This document shows, piece by piece, positions 24,737 to 37,000 of a stretch of 64,000 nucleotides of DNA; the first letter of the stretch is position 1; every line of letters starts with the position of its first letter. The stretch comes from Anisodus tanguticus (Eukaryota; Streptophyta; Magnoliopsida; Solanales; Solanaceae), in contig CM067550.1 of assembly GCA_034509755.1 (NCBI GenBank), positions 8,983,001-9,047,000 of the forward strand, in the 5' to 3' direction. The notes beneath the pieces were generated by a model. The model was not told the DNA's origin and made no database searches. It worked only from the letters and a program-made list of their open reading frames with translations. The translations under genes were made by a program, and so were the position numbers.

Positions 24737-25515
24737 CGCGCGGGGGGTGGGGGGGTGGGTGGGTGTGATCCTAAAAAAAAACTAATCAAGCAGTCTGTCA
24801 TACTCCAGTTACAATTTGTAATTATATACTCCTATAACATAATTTTGCAAGTATAAACAATACAATGAAATAAAAGCTATTATGTAATGCAAATCAACTC
24901 TACATATTAACTTTTAAACGATGAAAAAATCACAATTTTTTAAAATAATATTACTATCATACTATTCATTTTATCTCCTTATAAGCAAATAATCAATAAA
25001 CTTTATCAGTATTATAACTAAAAGACTCCTTCTTAATAAAAATAAAATTAACTTCAAATAGCGAAATAATAAAATATGATAATTTTGATACATAGGACAA
25101 AAGACGAATGACAAGTGAAAATATACAATTCGTCTATATATTTTAAAAGAAATATTAAGTGATATTACCTCATGATATTTTAAATAGTAAATATGCAATA
25201 TTACGATTTGTTATTTGGGTTACACCCAAACTTCTTATTTTTATAAATGAAAAACTATTAAGTATCATTCATTTGTTAAGGAATTATGAGGATCAACAAT
25301 TTTAATTAAGAAATTTAACATATAATTTGTGTAAAAACTGTTAGGTTAGCCCTGAGCGTTAGGCGTGTTTAGGGCGTACAATCAGACGCTTATGACGTAA
25401 GTCTCACAGGAGCTAAGCCCCGCACGTGAGCTCCGGAGTGTTTTGCCAGTGCCCCTCCCCGAGGCGAGTCCTAAAACTGCCTCCGAAGCGAGTCCTAAAA
25501 TTGCCTTTTAAAACA
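24526..25515. mobile_element. candidate foldback/MITE, TGTTTTAAAAG ends
   Basis: The ends TGTTTTAAAAGAC and (reverse strand) TGTTTTAAAAGGC are inverted repeats. GC-rich subterminal blocks with GAGGCG/CGAGGC words sit at both ends (24540-24600 and 25340-25505), and an AT-rich middle with (TA)n lies between. No coding region. A target duplication was not found, so exact ends are uncertain. Confidence 0.5.
24699..24762. repeat. TA microsatellite and G-rich tract
   Basis: About 16 TA units are followed by TGTGTGCGCGCGGGGGGTGGGGGGGTGGGTGGG. The alternating purine-pyrimidine run and G tract are simple-sequence DNA inside the candidate MITE. Confidence 0.9.
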
Positions 25516-25902
25516 ATGTTATAAACTTAAAAGGTCTTATATAGAACACAACATTGATCTCATACTTTGTCATATTCTACATAACTTATTCATAATTACA
25601 ATGTATTAATTAATTGCTAATGTATTTTTATTCTATCACTGGGATGGGATATCTAGTCATAAGGTACTGTTGTATCACGGTGTTAGATAAATTTTTATGT
25701 ATTCCAGATTCAAAATCTGGAGGTAGTTTAATTAATGTTTATGTATCTCGTGGATTTATCAACGAAACTAAATCTGCCAATGATCTTGTTATGACTTCAG
25801 CCTTTCTTTTGTTTTTTCGGCCAAAGTGCACAGATAATTTTTTTTGGACCACCATTTAAATCATACTAATTAATTATAATGCTTAAATTTAAATTTTGTA
25901 AG

Positions 25903-26240
25903 TTTACCCACTTTAAAATTATTTCGAGCATAAACTTTGTAAGTTTATTCATTTTGGAATAACTTTAGATATGCGATATGAAGTTTTATATGAGTGAAGT
26001 TAAGCACATATGGCTAAAGTTCCGTCACGTTTGCTTGAACTTCAATCATATATAACTAAAAATATTCATTTTTGTTTGAACTTCAACCATTTTCATCTCA
26101 AGGTATGCATATATGTTTGAACTTCAACCATTTTCATCTAAGGTCATGCATATATGTTTGAACTTCACCCATTTTCATTTGAATTTTAGTCATATATAAC
26201 TTAAAATATTTTTGTCTGAAATTATTTTAAAGTGGGTAAA
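25903..26240. mobile_element. candidate MITE with 23-bp TIRs and internal tandem repeat
   Basis: TTTACCCACTTTAAAATTAT at the left end is inverted at the right end (ATTATTTTAAAGTGGGTAAA), near-perfectly. Between them, a ~47-bp unit containing GTTTGAACTTCAACCATTTTC repeats from about 26040 to 26180. It has no coding capacity. Confidence 0.55.
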
Positions 26241-27624
26241 TAATATTTTTTTTGGAAAATGTAGTGTTGTCCAAATAGGATACTCCTGAATTTTACTGTT
26301 TTATCTTTCACTAACTCTGATTTTGGCTTCTTTTTTTTTTTTGGTTTAATAAGTTTTGGCTTTTCCTCGCTAGTTAATTTCTAGATTATGATTAAATCCA
26401 AAATCTAAGGGGGAATGTAGGTTAAGTGTACTTTTCGAGAGCCTAATTTAACGCCCTCACAAACGCGTGGGCACCACCCTCACAAGTTTCATGTGTACGT
26501 ATCTCCTAACCTATTAGCTTCGGTTCCGAGCCACTTATTTGAATTTTCGAACGTTAGCTAAAAACTGGTATGCCTTTATTGACTTTATTGTTTATAGATG
26601 AAAAATGAAATTCTTAACTAATATAATTTCCCACTAAACAATAGAACAAGAACAGACATTTCCAACTGGTTAATCAAATTATGAGTTTACCTTAAAAAAA
26701 TATTATTATAAAATTACCTAAACAATAACTACGAGTAACTGTTCAAGTGACAGTGATAATTTTAAAAGTAAAATAAGTTGGTATTACTTATTATTAGAAA
26801 TTCTATAATATCAGTGTATATAGATTAGATTCTTAATTTATTAGTTAATGATGTCGGGATAATGATGTTTCCTTGGGAGTGTTAATGATGCTTGGTTTCT
26901 AAGGTTGAAAAGGAAAGTCCAATGATATTATAGGGCACAGTTTGTTGAATTAAGTTTGGTTATTTTTTTTATTTTTATGAACACTGGATTAATTAATAGG
27001 TAACCGTCTAACAACAAATTTGATGGTTACCTTCTGCCTAACTAAGACGTGGCCCATTAATTAATAACTGGTGCCACATTTTTAAAACAGAAAATTTGGA
27101 ATTATGTTCAGATTTCGAATTCTACCTTTCATTTGATTTGGTCAAAATGATGAACCATAATATAAATATTTAGACGTGGACACAGAACTAATTAAACTAC
27201 TCACCTTACAACAACAACATATCCAGTGTAATCCCACATTATTAGAACTAATTAATCAAAATGGCTAATTGGAAAATGTAAAACAATCGAAATTGTCTGT
27301 TGTTGTCGTTTCAATGTAACAATTTAAAATGTCTTTTTGGGCAAGTAGGATGATTTTGAGATGCAATTGTAAGAACTCACAGTGTAAGAAGCCATGACTT
27401 ACATAAAAAGGGATATATTGAAGAAGAACAGCAATAGTGACAGTAAGGAGTTAGAGGAAGTGCCTTAAAAGAATATGGGAAGTCCTAAAGAACAACGATC
27501 AAAAGCATGACACAAATTAAATAGACTAGTATCTACTGCAGGGATGAAACTAATGTTCTATTTATGAATTTCCAAAATTCAGTAGCTTTGGTTCAAATTC
27601 TATATTCGTGTTAAAAGACATATT
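26241..27624. other. AT-rich intergenic DNA
   Basis: Nothing gene-like was found. A short tail fragment of the TS-SINE/RTE type (ACAACAACATATCCAGTGTAATCCCAC) lies near 27210. Confidence 0.4.
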
Positions 27625-27991
27625 TGTTAAATATACCCCATATACACACAATATACATCTATATTATGTGTATATGGGGCTCTCGGATTTAGTATAGAAA
27701 CCGAATATGATGTAGATATTTAGGTAATATTGTAATCTCCTAGTTTAGGTAATATTGTAGTATAATTATTATTGTACACTTACCATAATATTTGGATACT
27801 AAATATACAATTATAGTAATACAAATATTATGGTAAGTGTACAATAATAATTACACTACAATATTACCTAAACTAGGAGACTACAATATTATCTAAATAT
27901 CTACACCATATTCGGTTTCTATACTAAATCCGAGAGCCCCATATACACACCATATACATGTTTATTGTGTGTATATGGGGTATATTTAACA
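27625..27991. mobile_element. foldback built of two inverted LTR heads
   Basis: Two 170-nt arms, 27625-27794 and 27822-27991, are nearly perfect inverted copies around a 27-bp spacer. The outer ends are TGTTAAATATACCCC and GGGGTATATTTAACA, that is TG...CA, and a perfect 5-bp duplication ATATT (27620-27624, 27992-27996) flanks the unit. Terminal TG/CA plus a 5-bp duplication is the signature of a retrotransposon integrase and not of a DNA transposase. Each arm resembles the first part of the copia LTR at 152-490. No coding region. Confidence 0.85.
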
Positions 27992-29107
27992 ATATTAAAT
28001 ATATATAAATAATTTATTCAAAACCCAATAAGTTGTCTTTTATAAAATTTCAGAATTCATAATCCTAATTCCGCCTATAACCATCTTGAAATAATTAAGG
28101 TCATGTTTTTTGGGTGGTGAATTCTGTAAATTCTAAGTGGAAATGGAGTTCTCAAATATATTTATACTTAATTATTTTTCTCACACATACATACTATAAG
28201 GTTCAAATCTGAAGTCGTAAACTTTGTTAAACTCGTAGTTATAATTGTGAATCTACCATTACACTTTACTTCTCCTTTTTTGTATAAAAAGAGTCAAAGA
28301 TCGAATAGTTTCACTTCCACATTACATAATCAACAACGTAAATTATCAGAAAGGTAACATGTGAAATTGCCAAATATTTTAAGACCTACAAAAATAAGCA
28401 TCCTTCACATGATCAAATCAACAATTCAGCATTGGATTCTGATTGCCACTTAATGCTCAAGTTTCCATCTAGCAAAATTCAAACAATTTATCCTACAACT
28501 ACAGCTTTCAAAATATTTTTCAACAAAAACTCATGATTAATTTGTAATAACTTATGTAGTAGTTCTTAAATACAGGTATAAATATATATTTTAAAATGAA
28601 TAAAAATGTGATATCAAAACTTGCACTAAAAATTAAATCTAGCCATTCCTTTGGATAGGAAAGTAGTTGCATATATAAGTACTGTTGCAATAATCAAAGA
28701 GCTTCTGCTCGATTGAGAATAGTAACCAAATTTTGAAATCTTTTTTGAATGTAGTTTGAGGGGAAACAAATTCTCAACTACTACAGTTGTATATATTTAG
28801 GTTTTTGGTGGACTAATAAACAGTGATATTAAGTTGTTTCGAAGGTGACATATTCATCGTTTTCTGCTGCCAATTTTTTAAATTTCAAATAGCACAATTT
28901 ATTACCTCATTTATAATATAAACATGCATGTAGCTTCAGAGGATAAGACTTGTTTTTTTTTATAGAGTTGAATTGAATAATTATTGAGAAATAAAGGGAG
29001 AAAACAGTAACACAATCAGTTGGGATTATGTCTGTGAGTGTTTCTCTCTCGGAGTAATTGTCACTTTGGTAATAAAATGCTTATTTACCAAAAAAAAGGG
29101 TGAAAAC
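27992..29107. other. AT-rich intergenic DNA
   Basis: No gene or clear mobile element was recognised between the foldback and the next TRIM. Confidence 0.4.
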
Positions 29108-29430
29108 TGTTAATAGTCCCATATCGGATATGAAATGGAAACATAAACTCTTTATATGAACTTGGACAATCCTCATCCTATAAGCTAGTTTTGGGGTTGA
29201 GTTAGACCCAAAATCCATTCTTTACATGGTATCAGAGTCAGACTCATTCCAATTCTTTGTTCGTCGATGTTGGGCCCCCAAATTATATTGTTCACGCTCA
29301 GTTAACGAGATGTGGGGGTGCGGGGGAGTGTTAAGAGTCCCACATCGGACTCCTTATATGGACTTGGACAATCCTTACCCTACAAGTTAATTTTTAAACT
29401 TGAATTAGGCCCAAGATCCATTCTTTACCA
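29108..29430 (+). mobile_element. TRIM element (LTR-PBS-PPT-LTR), no genes
   Basis: LTR 29108-29226 (TGTTAATAGTCCCATATCGG...TTCTTTACA) is followed directly by TGGTATCAGAGTCAG, a tRNA-Met primer-binding site. Then come ~110 bp of internal DNA, a polypurine tract (TGCGGGGGAG) and a second, internally shortened LTR from 29339 (TGTTAAGAGTCCCACATCGG) to about 29430, which ends at an A run. It is too small to encode anything and must be mobilised in trans. This is the first of five copies or pieces in the window. Confidence 0.85.
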
Positions 29431-29657
29431 AAAAAAAAAAAAAAAAATGTAACACTCTTGAAAATGTACCTGTTGCTTGATGCTCTTGAAATTTATGAAA
29501 GACCCATTCCTGTCAGACTTATGTAACAAGTTCTATTTCTAACTTTTTGGAATTTATTTAAGGATGTGTTTGGTAGGGAGGAAAACATTCTAATTTTTTC
29601 ATATTTGATTAGTCAAAATATTACTATAAATAATATTTTCTCTAAGAAAATAAATTA
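29431..29657. other. short spacer
   Basis: An A18-type run directly follows the TRIM, and the rest is AT-rich without a gene. Confidence 0.4.
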
Positions 29658-29885
29658 CTCCCTCCATCGTAATTTAAATGTCTCAGTTTGACTTGACACG
29701 AAACTTAAGAAATAAAGGTAGACTTTTGAATTTTGTGATTTTAAATTAAAGATGTGTGGAGTTTTTTAAATCTTTTGGTCTTAAATTTACATTGGAATTA
29801 GAAAACTTACTAATTATAGAAAGATAAACTCTTTTTGGGCATACCAAAAAGAAAAGTAAGACACTTAAATTGAGACGGAGGGAGT
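29658..29885. mobile_element. Stowaway-type MITE
   Basis: The terminal repeats CTCCCTCCATC and GACGGAGGGAG are flanked by TA on both sides (29656-29657, 29886-29887), as for Tc1/mariner-type Stowaway elements. Length is 228 bp with no coding region. Confidence 0.88.
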
Positions 29886-30980
29886 ACTTAATAATAAGGA
29901 AAATGACATTCTTGGACCTTGATTGAAGTAGGGAAAACAAGTTTCATAAGTGATATTCTCATACTAATTGTCTCTCCGACCCCTAACACTCTACCCACCC
30001 ACATCCCTCATCCCACTCCACCCCAGCGCAATCATCATCACCTTCATAGTATTTGCATAAACTATATATAAATATTCGTAAATATTCGTGAGATAATATT
30101 TTCTATTTCTTTTAAAAAATATTTCTAAACCCACGTTGTGAGATTTTACTGAATATATTGTTGTTCTTTACAAAATATTAAATTTAAGTAAATCAATCAC
30201 TTATTTTTTAACTTTATACCAAACACACCCTTAATATTTACTCTTTTTTTTGCCTCTTCTACTGCCACATTGGATTCTTTTCATTGCGGCACGAATCTAA
30301 TGAAAATGGAGGGGCCCAACAAATCACCATCTCTACTCAAGAAACATTCCTCTCCCTTAATTAACTTTATGATGCACCTTTATTTGTTGTCATACCAAAT
30401 TTAGTTTATTTATTTTTGCGAAAAGCAAGAATATTGTTTTTAGTAAATTTTACTCAGTAGAAAACTAAACTTGTAACCTCCATGCTAAAATCTTTAAAAT
30501 TTATCCTGTAACAGCTTTATTTAATTGGTTGGTGATTTTATTTTTAAAAATCATAAATTGTCTTGCGAAAATAGTTCAATTGTTAAGAAGTTACAATTTG
30601 AATTAAAGTGTTACTAGTTTAAATCTTGTTGGAAATTTTACTACTGTGGGATTGAGTTTATCCCATCTTTAATGACTTAAACACGTGAGCCCTGCATGTC
30701 AGAAACACTGTTTCTTCGCACATGCCTAATCTACTAAGTGAGTAAATGATGTTAGTGCCAAGTATCGTCAAATTTCATTGAGAAATAAAAGAGATATTGG
30801 TACACAAAGTAAGGTGTTTGAGACATTAAAAGATGGAGTGTTTTTTGGCCAAAAATGACAAATTTCCTCATTGGTAAAAGAAGGAGAGTTTATGCTAGAT
30901 ATAAACTCTAAGTTTGAGTAAGAGTTTGGGGGGGGGGGGGGGGGGTTACCCATGTGTTTAGAAGGAAGAAGACCTAGGTG
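29886..30980. other. AT-rich intergenic DNA with a G run
   Basis: No gene. An 18-bp G homopolymer lies at 30928-30945. A degenerate tRNA-like phrase near 30560-30660 may be an old SINE. Confidence 0.4.
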
Positions 30981-31660
30981 AGCTTGGGTTCGGGGCTAAG
31001 CCCCACTCGCGCGCCGCCGCCTGCCCGTCCTGTCCGGGTTCACGGTTCACGGGCTGTTGGGCTGTTGCTTTCTTCCGGAACTTTCTTTTTGGTCCCTGGA
31101 ATTTTCGGAACATCATAACAGTCTAAAAGACTCCAACAGTCATGACTGTTCAACATGACGTTGAAGACATCAACAGTCATGACTGTTGGCCTCTCTTTCT
31201 AGTCTTATATATTGAACACTTCAGTTCAAATTACAGAGACACAATAAAAGACACACTCAAAGACACAGAGATACACTGACACACACAGAACACATCTCTT
31301 ATGTCTAGAAACTCAAACAAGCTTTTCTTTTCTGTTCTGTTCATCGTCCATAACATACACACAGAAAATGGAAAGTACAGAAAGCAGGCAGAAAACATTT
31401 TTCGCTCTCTTTCTTCAGCAATATGTTCTTATTCATTGTCTTCGCTAGAATCAACTGTATTTGCTTTGTGCAGTTGATTAGTTGTTGTTTTATCTTGGGA
31501 GACTATTGTTCAATACCGTAAAAGCATTTATACGGGGCAATTTTGTCTTAAAGACATAGAGCCAACTCTCGACTCAGTGTTTTTCTTGTTTAACCTTTCG
31601 ACTACACTTTAACCCTGTTTTCGTTACCTACAATCTGGTTTTTTACCTACAAATCTAGCA
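30981..31660 (+). promoter_or_regulatory. promoter-like, possibly LTR-derived block
   Basis: A sharply GC-rich stretch (31000-31060) is followed by two 16-bp palindromes (31135, 31172), a TATA-like TCTTATATATTGAAC at about 31203, and a long CA-rich leader (GACACACTCAAAGACACAGAG and similar). This is the layout of a retrotransposon U3-R-U5 or another strong promoter. No TG...CA boundaries or target duplication could be fixed, and no ORF follows, so the assignment is tentative. Confidence 0.4.
31135..31187. promoter_or_regulatory. paired 16-bp palindromes
   Basis: AACAGTCATGACTGTT is a perfect palindrome occurring twice, at 31135-31150 and 31172-31187, centres 37 bp apart and 15-70 bp upstream of the TATA-like box. 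A half-copy (AACAGTCT) lies just before at 31118. Paired palindromes in this position look like binding sites for a dimeric transcription factor. Confidence 0.55.
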
Positions 31661-32016
31661 GCTTTAATGAACATGTAAGCAGAAGCAGAGTTAGAAGAGC
31701 CAAAGGAGATTTATTTGTATCCTCTTTGTTGAAAAATTACACTTCAAATTCAAGGATTATCTCTTCTAAGTATATGTAAGAGATGATGAACTCATTCATG
31801 AAAATTCTACTTCAATCACCTCATGGAAGAATAAAGAATCTTAATAACAAATGTCAAGTGTGACTCACTTGTGAAAAATTAAAGTTAATTTTTTGGAAGA
31901 TTAAATATCATAGATACTTGGAAGACTTTTTAGAAAGTTATATTGTAATATTTTTTATATTGTACTTAGGAAATGTCTAGAAATTTTAGACACTTAGATA
32001 TTGTAGTAGATGATAG
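31661..32016. other. left flank of hAT insertion, LTR-like
   Basis: No gene. With 32805-33100 it forms one continuous sequence once the hAT element is removed. A TATA-like CTATAAATAGG occurs at 32903 in the right part, followed by Asn/Thr-rich-looking CAATACAACC repeats, so the host sequence may be a solo LTR. Its ends were not found. Confidence 0.3.
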
Positions 32017-32796
32017 TAGGACAATGCATATTAACGGTTAAACCAACAACCCGAACCAATTATTGAGTTAATGGTTCGGGTTAATAGATTATTGGTTCGG
32101 GTATCGAGTGGTGCCTTGTGGTTATCGGCTTATTGGGTCGGGTGACGGTTTGGCCATTTTTTAACAGGTGAATCGATAACCCAATAATCATTTATTTAAT
32201 TACAATTCTACCCTTCCATATATAAAGTCACTTGACTAGATTTAGGGTTCACTTGATTTCCACTTCATAAACTCAGTCTCTTAAGCGACGATTTCACTTC
32301 ATAAACTCAGTCTCTCAAGACGTAAGCCCAACTTGAAAACGTAAACTATCTTTTACTTCTTCTACATTGCTTTTAATTGTCACTCTTATTTTTGTGTTTT
32401 TGTATTTCTCTGAGTAATACAAATGGTCCGAGGTTTGGTGCCTTTGAGTCTTTAACGATCTCCTAGTGGCTTCAAGATTGTTTTGGTTGTTTGCAGTGAC
32501 ATGTTTTGATAATTTTGGTTCAAGTTTATTGACGTCCTTTCTATTCTAATTGGATAATTTTGTTTTAAGCTACTTTCAGTTTTAAAAATGGGTTCTTTAT
32601 TCTTGAAAAAAATCGTGTGAAATCTTAACGGTTAAACCGATAACCGAACCGATAATGATCAACATCGGTTAATCAATAACCCAGTAGCCGATATCTTGAC
32701 GGTTCTTTAACAGTTTATCATGTCTACAAACCGATAACCGATAAGTTTAACCGATAACTTTCAAACCTGAACCGAACCACCCGATACACAGCTCTA
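32017..32796. mobile_element. hAT-like non-autonomous element with perfect TSD
   Basis: The element runs from TAGGACAATGCATATTAACGG to CCGATACACAGCTCTA between identical 8-bp flanks GATGATAG (32009-32016 and 32797-32804). Subterminal regions are rich in repeated CGGTTAA/TTAACCG and GGTTCGG/CCGAACC words in both orientations. No transposase is encoded. The 8-bp duplication is the hAT hallmark. Confidence 0.85.
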
Positions 32797-32804
32797 GATG
32801 ATAG

Positions 32805-34063
32805 AAATATCTAAATATTCTAGAGTAGTGATAGAAGATAAAGTTTACTAGATTTTTCTTGTAGATGTGTCTAGAAGAATAACTAGAACCATCCATAGAT
32901 AACTATAAATAGGAGTGATCTTGTACATTTGTAACCAACCCAATACAACCCCAATTGTAAGCTAATACAACCAATACAAGTCAATTCAAGTAAACACTTC
33001 ATTTTCATAGCTTCCTCTTTTTTAGTTGAATCTTTCAATCTTAGTTAACGATCTTGGGCTATCAGAAGGTCTTCCCAATTTAAGTTTTCTTCTGCTATTT
33101 CTCTACATCACTTACCGGTCGTTTGGTTGATTGTACTGGTTAATTAATTCTAACATAAAATAAAATAATATTTGATTGGTCGCATAACATATGCAACATT
33201 TTATTGGACGCATAAGAAAAACATAATTATCGTATATACCTAATGCAACATTTAGTTTGCGGTATTAAACAATGCCCCCATTAATTATGCTAATACACAT
33301 ATTAACTATTTAGAGACAAAAATACCCTTAAAGTAAGTAATCCAACAACAATTTATTTATTATTAATCACTACACAACCATCCCTTTAATATTGATTACC
33401 ACATAATTATTCTTTGCACTATATTTTTCGCATAACTAATATGTGAATCAACAATCCCTTAATGCTTTCAACAACAATTATATATTTATATAAAATTATG
33501 TAGTATTAAAAAGAGTAGTTGATCGTACATTTTTACTTAAAATTCAACTCCGTAACTTATATTAATTCAAATATTTAACCACCTGCTCTACAAGAGTCGT
33601 ACAACGCGCTGTCTATGGACTCAAATAAAATACAAACCATTTTAGAAATTAGGTTCGGTATTAGGCTCGGAACTACGTGACTCTAAAATTCTACAATACA
33701 AAATTCAAAGCAGCAGTTTTCTTTTTAGTTTGTTGTATAAAGCGATTTTCTTGCATTTCGTGGGCATAGAGGTGAGTTGAGGTGTGGGCAATAAAGCAAA
33801 TCAACACCCAAGTCTTTTAGTACTACTCACTTTCTAGTGTAAATTGTATTTGGTGCACTAGGGTACAAGTACAAGATCAAGATTACATTAACAAAAAATT
33901 AATCTTGGGTTCTTTTAAACAATTTACTACTTGGGGTTTTGTTGTTTTTTTTGGGAATTTTGATGTTTGGGGGAGTCATTCTTGGGAATTTTGAGAATCT
34001 TGATGTTTAGGAATTTATTATTATCAAGATAAGGTTGTTTTTTAGGTGTTTAAACTAAAAACA
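32805..34063. other. intergenic DNA and kinesin upstream region
   Basis: The left part is the right flank of the hAT-interrupted LTR-like sequence. Near 33110-33310 there is MITE-like sequence (GGTCGTTTGGTTGATTG). The last ~300 bp before 34064 should carry the kinesin promoter and 5' UTR. An intergenic role is inferred; no defined element was resolved. Confidence 0.35.
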
Positions 34064-37000
34064 ATGGGGGGCAATGAAGTATTGTCTTTCTCGGTTACGT
34101 CTGTAGTAGAGGATGTACTTCAACAACATGGCAGTAACAATAGCCGATCAAGAAATCTTGATTTGGTGGATGCCCGTAAAGCAGAAGAAGCTGGTAACTT
34201 ATTTTTATATTTTTTTTCATGTTTTTGTGTCTTTTAGTTTGTGGTTGATCATTAGTGATTAGGCTAAAGATCCATTTTTACTAGCATGTTCATGAAATTG
34301 AATTACCATTTTCTAAAATTAGTGATGTTGAGTTGAGTGATCTGATGATCCTGTGTTTGAATTGTGTAGCGAAAAATAGGTATGAAGCAGCGGCGTGGAT
34401 AAGAAAGATAGTTGGAATTGTGGGAGCTAAATGTTTGCCAGCTGAACCTTCTGAGGAAGAGTTTAGTCTTGGTTTAAGGAGTGGAATGATTCTTTGCAAT
34501 GTACTCAATAAAATTCAGCCTGGAGCTGTGCCCAAGGTAATTTTGATCCAATTCAATCAACTATACCATCAATCCAATACTAGTTGGAGATTGATCATTC
34601 AAAAAGGAAAATTGCTAAAAGGATTCTTGATAATGGACCTATTTGTTGGTGGCCTTGAATTGTTGTTTTATCCCTTCAGAGATTGACCTTTATAATTGAT
34701 CAACTACTGTAGGTTGTTGAAAGTCCATGTGATTCTGCAATTAACTCAGATGGAGCTGCCTTGTCTGCATACCAGTACTTTGAGAATATCAGAAACTTTT
34801 TAGTTGCTGTGCAAGAATTGGGGATTCCTTTGTTTGAGGCATCTGATCTGGAGCAGGTAATTTTTAGTGCATTTGATGGGGTCTAAAGTAGTCTATAATC
34901 ATAATGGCAATAGCTATTTCCGGTGTCTTGATACCTCTCTTAGTAGCGTTTGGCCATAGATTCCAAATATTTTTCACTTTATGTGGAATTTATGAAGTTA
35001 GTGTTGAAGATGGAGTTGTGTTTGGTTATACTTTTTGCAAAGGAGAGAATAGAGCACTTTATTTGGAATTTATGAAGATGGAGTTCGAAAACAGGTTTGG
35101 ATCACTTCTTCAAATTTGGAATCCAACTCCAAGTTGGATTTGGAAATTTTATAACCAAACACTGATTTTGAAATAAAGTGAAAAATTATTTCGAAAAAAA
35201 AATGAATAATTCACATGGCCAAACGGGTCATAGTGAGTCCTACTGTTGTTGTATAGGCATTCTCATGACTGTCATTGGAATTTCCATAAAATTATGGAGT
35301 CACCTTGAATGATAGAGTTCTTGACAATTATCAGGGAGGAAAATCATCAAGGATTGTGAATTGTGTTTTGGGACTTAAATCCTACAGTGATTGGAAGAAA
35401 GAAGGTGGTACTGGAGTCTGGAAATTTGGTGGAAATATAAAATCAAATGCATCTGTGAAACAAATTGTGCGGAAAAATTCAGAGCCATTCACAAATTCTT
35501 TGTCAAGGAGTATGTATGAGAAACCTATAAATGGTGCGTGCATTGAAGCTGGAAAAAACAATACGGTAGGTAAACTTTTGCTTGACTGAAGAAAGCATTA
35601 CATGCATTACACGATTCATTGATCAAATTTCCCTTTTTACAGTCCAGCTCTTCCTTGAGCATGCTTGTACGGGCAATTCTAACTGATAAGAAGCCAGAAG
35701 AGGTTCCTAATGTAAGCTGAAATTCATTAAGTTTGATAAACTTTCCTTTTAGATTTTTGTAGTTTAATGTGGAAGCAATTCTACTCATGCTTATTCGTGC
35801 AATTCTTGATGTTTGTTCACATTTTTCTTCAAATTACTTTCACTTGTTCAATCTTTTCAACTGAAGTAGGGAGTGTTAAGGAAGCATCAAGTGAACTTAA
35901 ACTTGTAGAAAAGCAATCAAGTGAACTTAGACTAGTAGGAAAATGATTAACATCTGCTAACCTATTTCTCATAAAATGTCATTTCCTTGACATTGATTTT
36001 TCTTTTGAGTTGATTATGGAATTAATTATTCTCTGTCTGGGAAATTGGAGATGGCAAGTTAATTTACTATGAAGTTTATGAATGACCTTGTTGTCTAGTA
36101 GAATTTAACTCTGGACCTTCTTGTCACTCAGGTTTTTCCTTGTTAGCTTGACACTGTAAATCACATGTATTTTTTTTTAATTCACAAGTTCAGTATCTTT
36201 TGGTTCCTCGTTACCAGAAATGACCTTCTGCATTTAAAGCAATGTACACAATTAGCTCTTCAGATTTGGTTGATGTCCTCTCTGATGACTTTTTTTTATC
36301 TAGTATTGTCATAACAACTAATGACCGTCAAGTCCTGCACCAGAATGTTAACTAGACATTGTTTTAACTAGAAAAACAATCTCCATAGTCATTTTTTAAA
36401 AGATTGTTTGACCTAACCTATGATATGCATGTGGTGGTATAACTTTCTGCAGACTCCTGAAGTTCACTACCTGTAAACTGCTGGCGAGTTATTAGCTATT
36501 AGCTGTGATTTTATTTGTTATCTATCGCCATTTGTTCTAAACTCCAGCAATGTTCTGCATGCTACAGCTTGTGGAGTCGGTGTTAAATAAGGTTGTTGAA
36601 GAATTTGAGCATCGTGTTGCAAGCAAAATTGAACAGGTAGGTTTATTCATTTGTTGAAGTTGGATTATAGCTTTCCTAGCAGTTACTATTGATTCAATTC
36701 TCTCTGTTTTCTCTTCCCTTTTTATGCTTGTATAAACACCTTTTAATAGCAATCTGTCCTTCGATTCCTTCTTACAGTATTTACTGTTACACAAATAAAA
36801 AAAGTAGAACAGTTTCTCTACTTTTTTGATGTTATTTACATGCATCATCTTATGCTATGACACACCATGTAACATTCTTCCATCAGAGTAAAGCAACTAC
36901 AGATGATCCAACTGGTTCTTGCGGTAACAAATCCCTCGTGAGACATACTTCTGATAGCGCAAAGGTAACACATCTAATTTTTCAAATCTTAAAATTTTGT

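Noticed and set aside
24540..25505. GC-rich blocks considered as a CpG island or gene
   Set aside because: They are paired subterminal blocks of an inverted-repeat element; no open frame.
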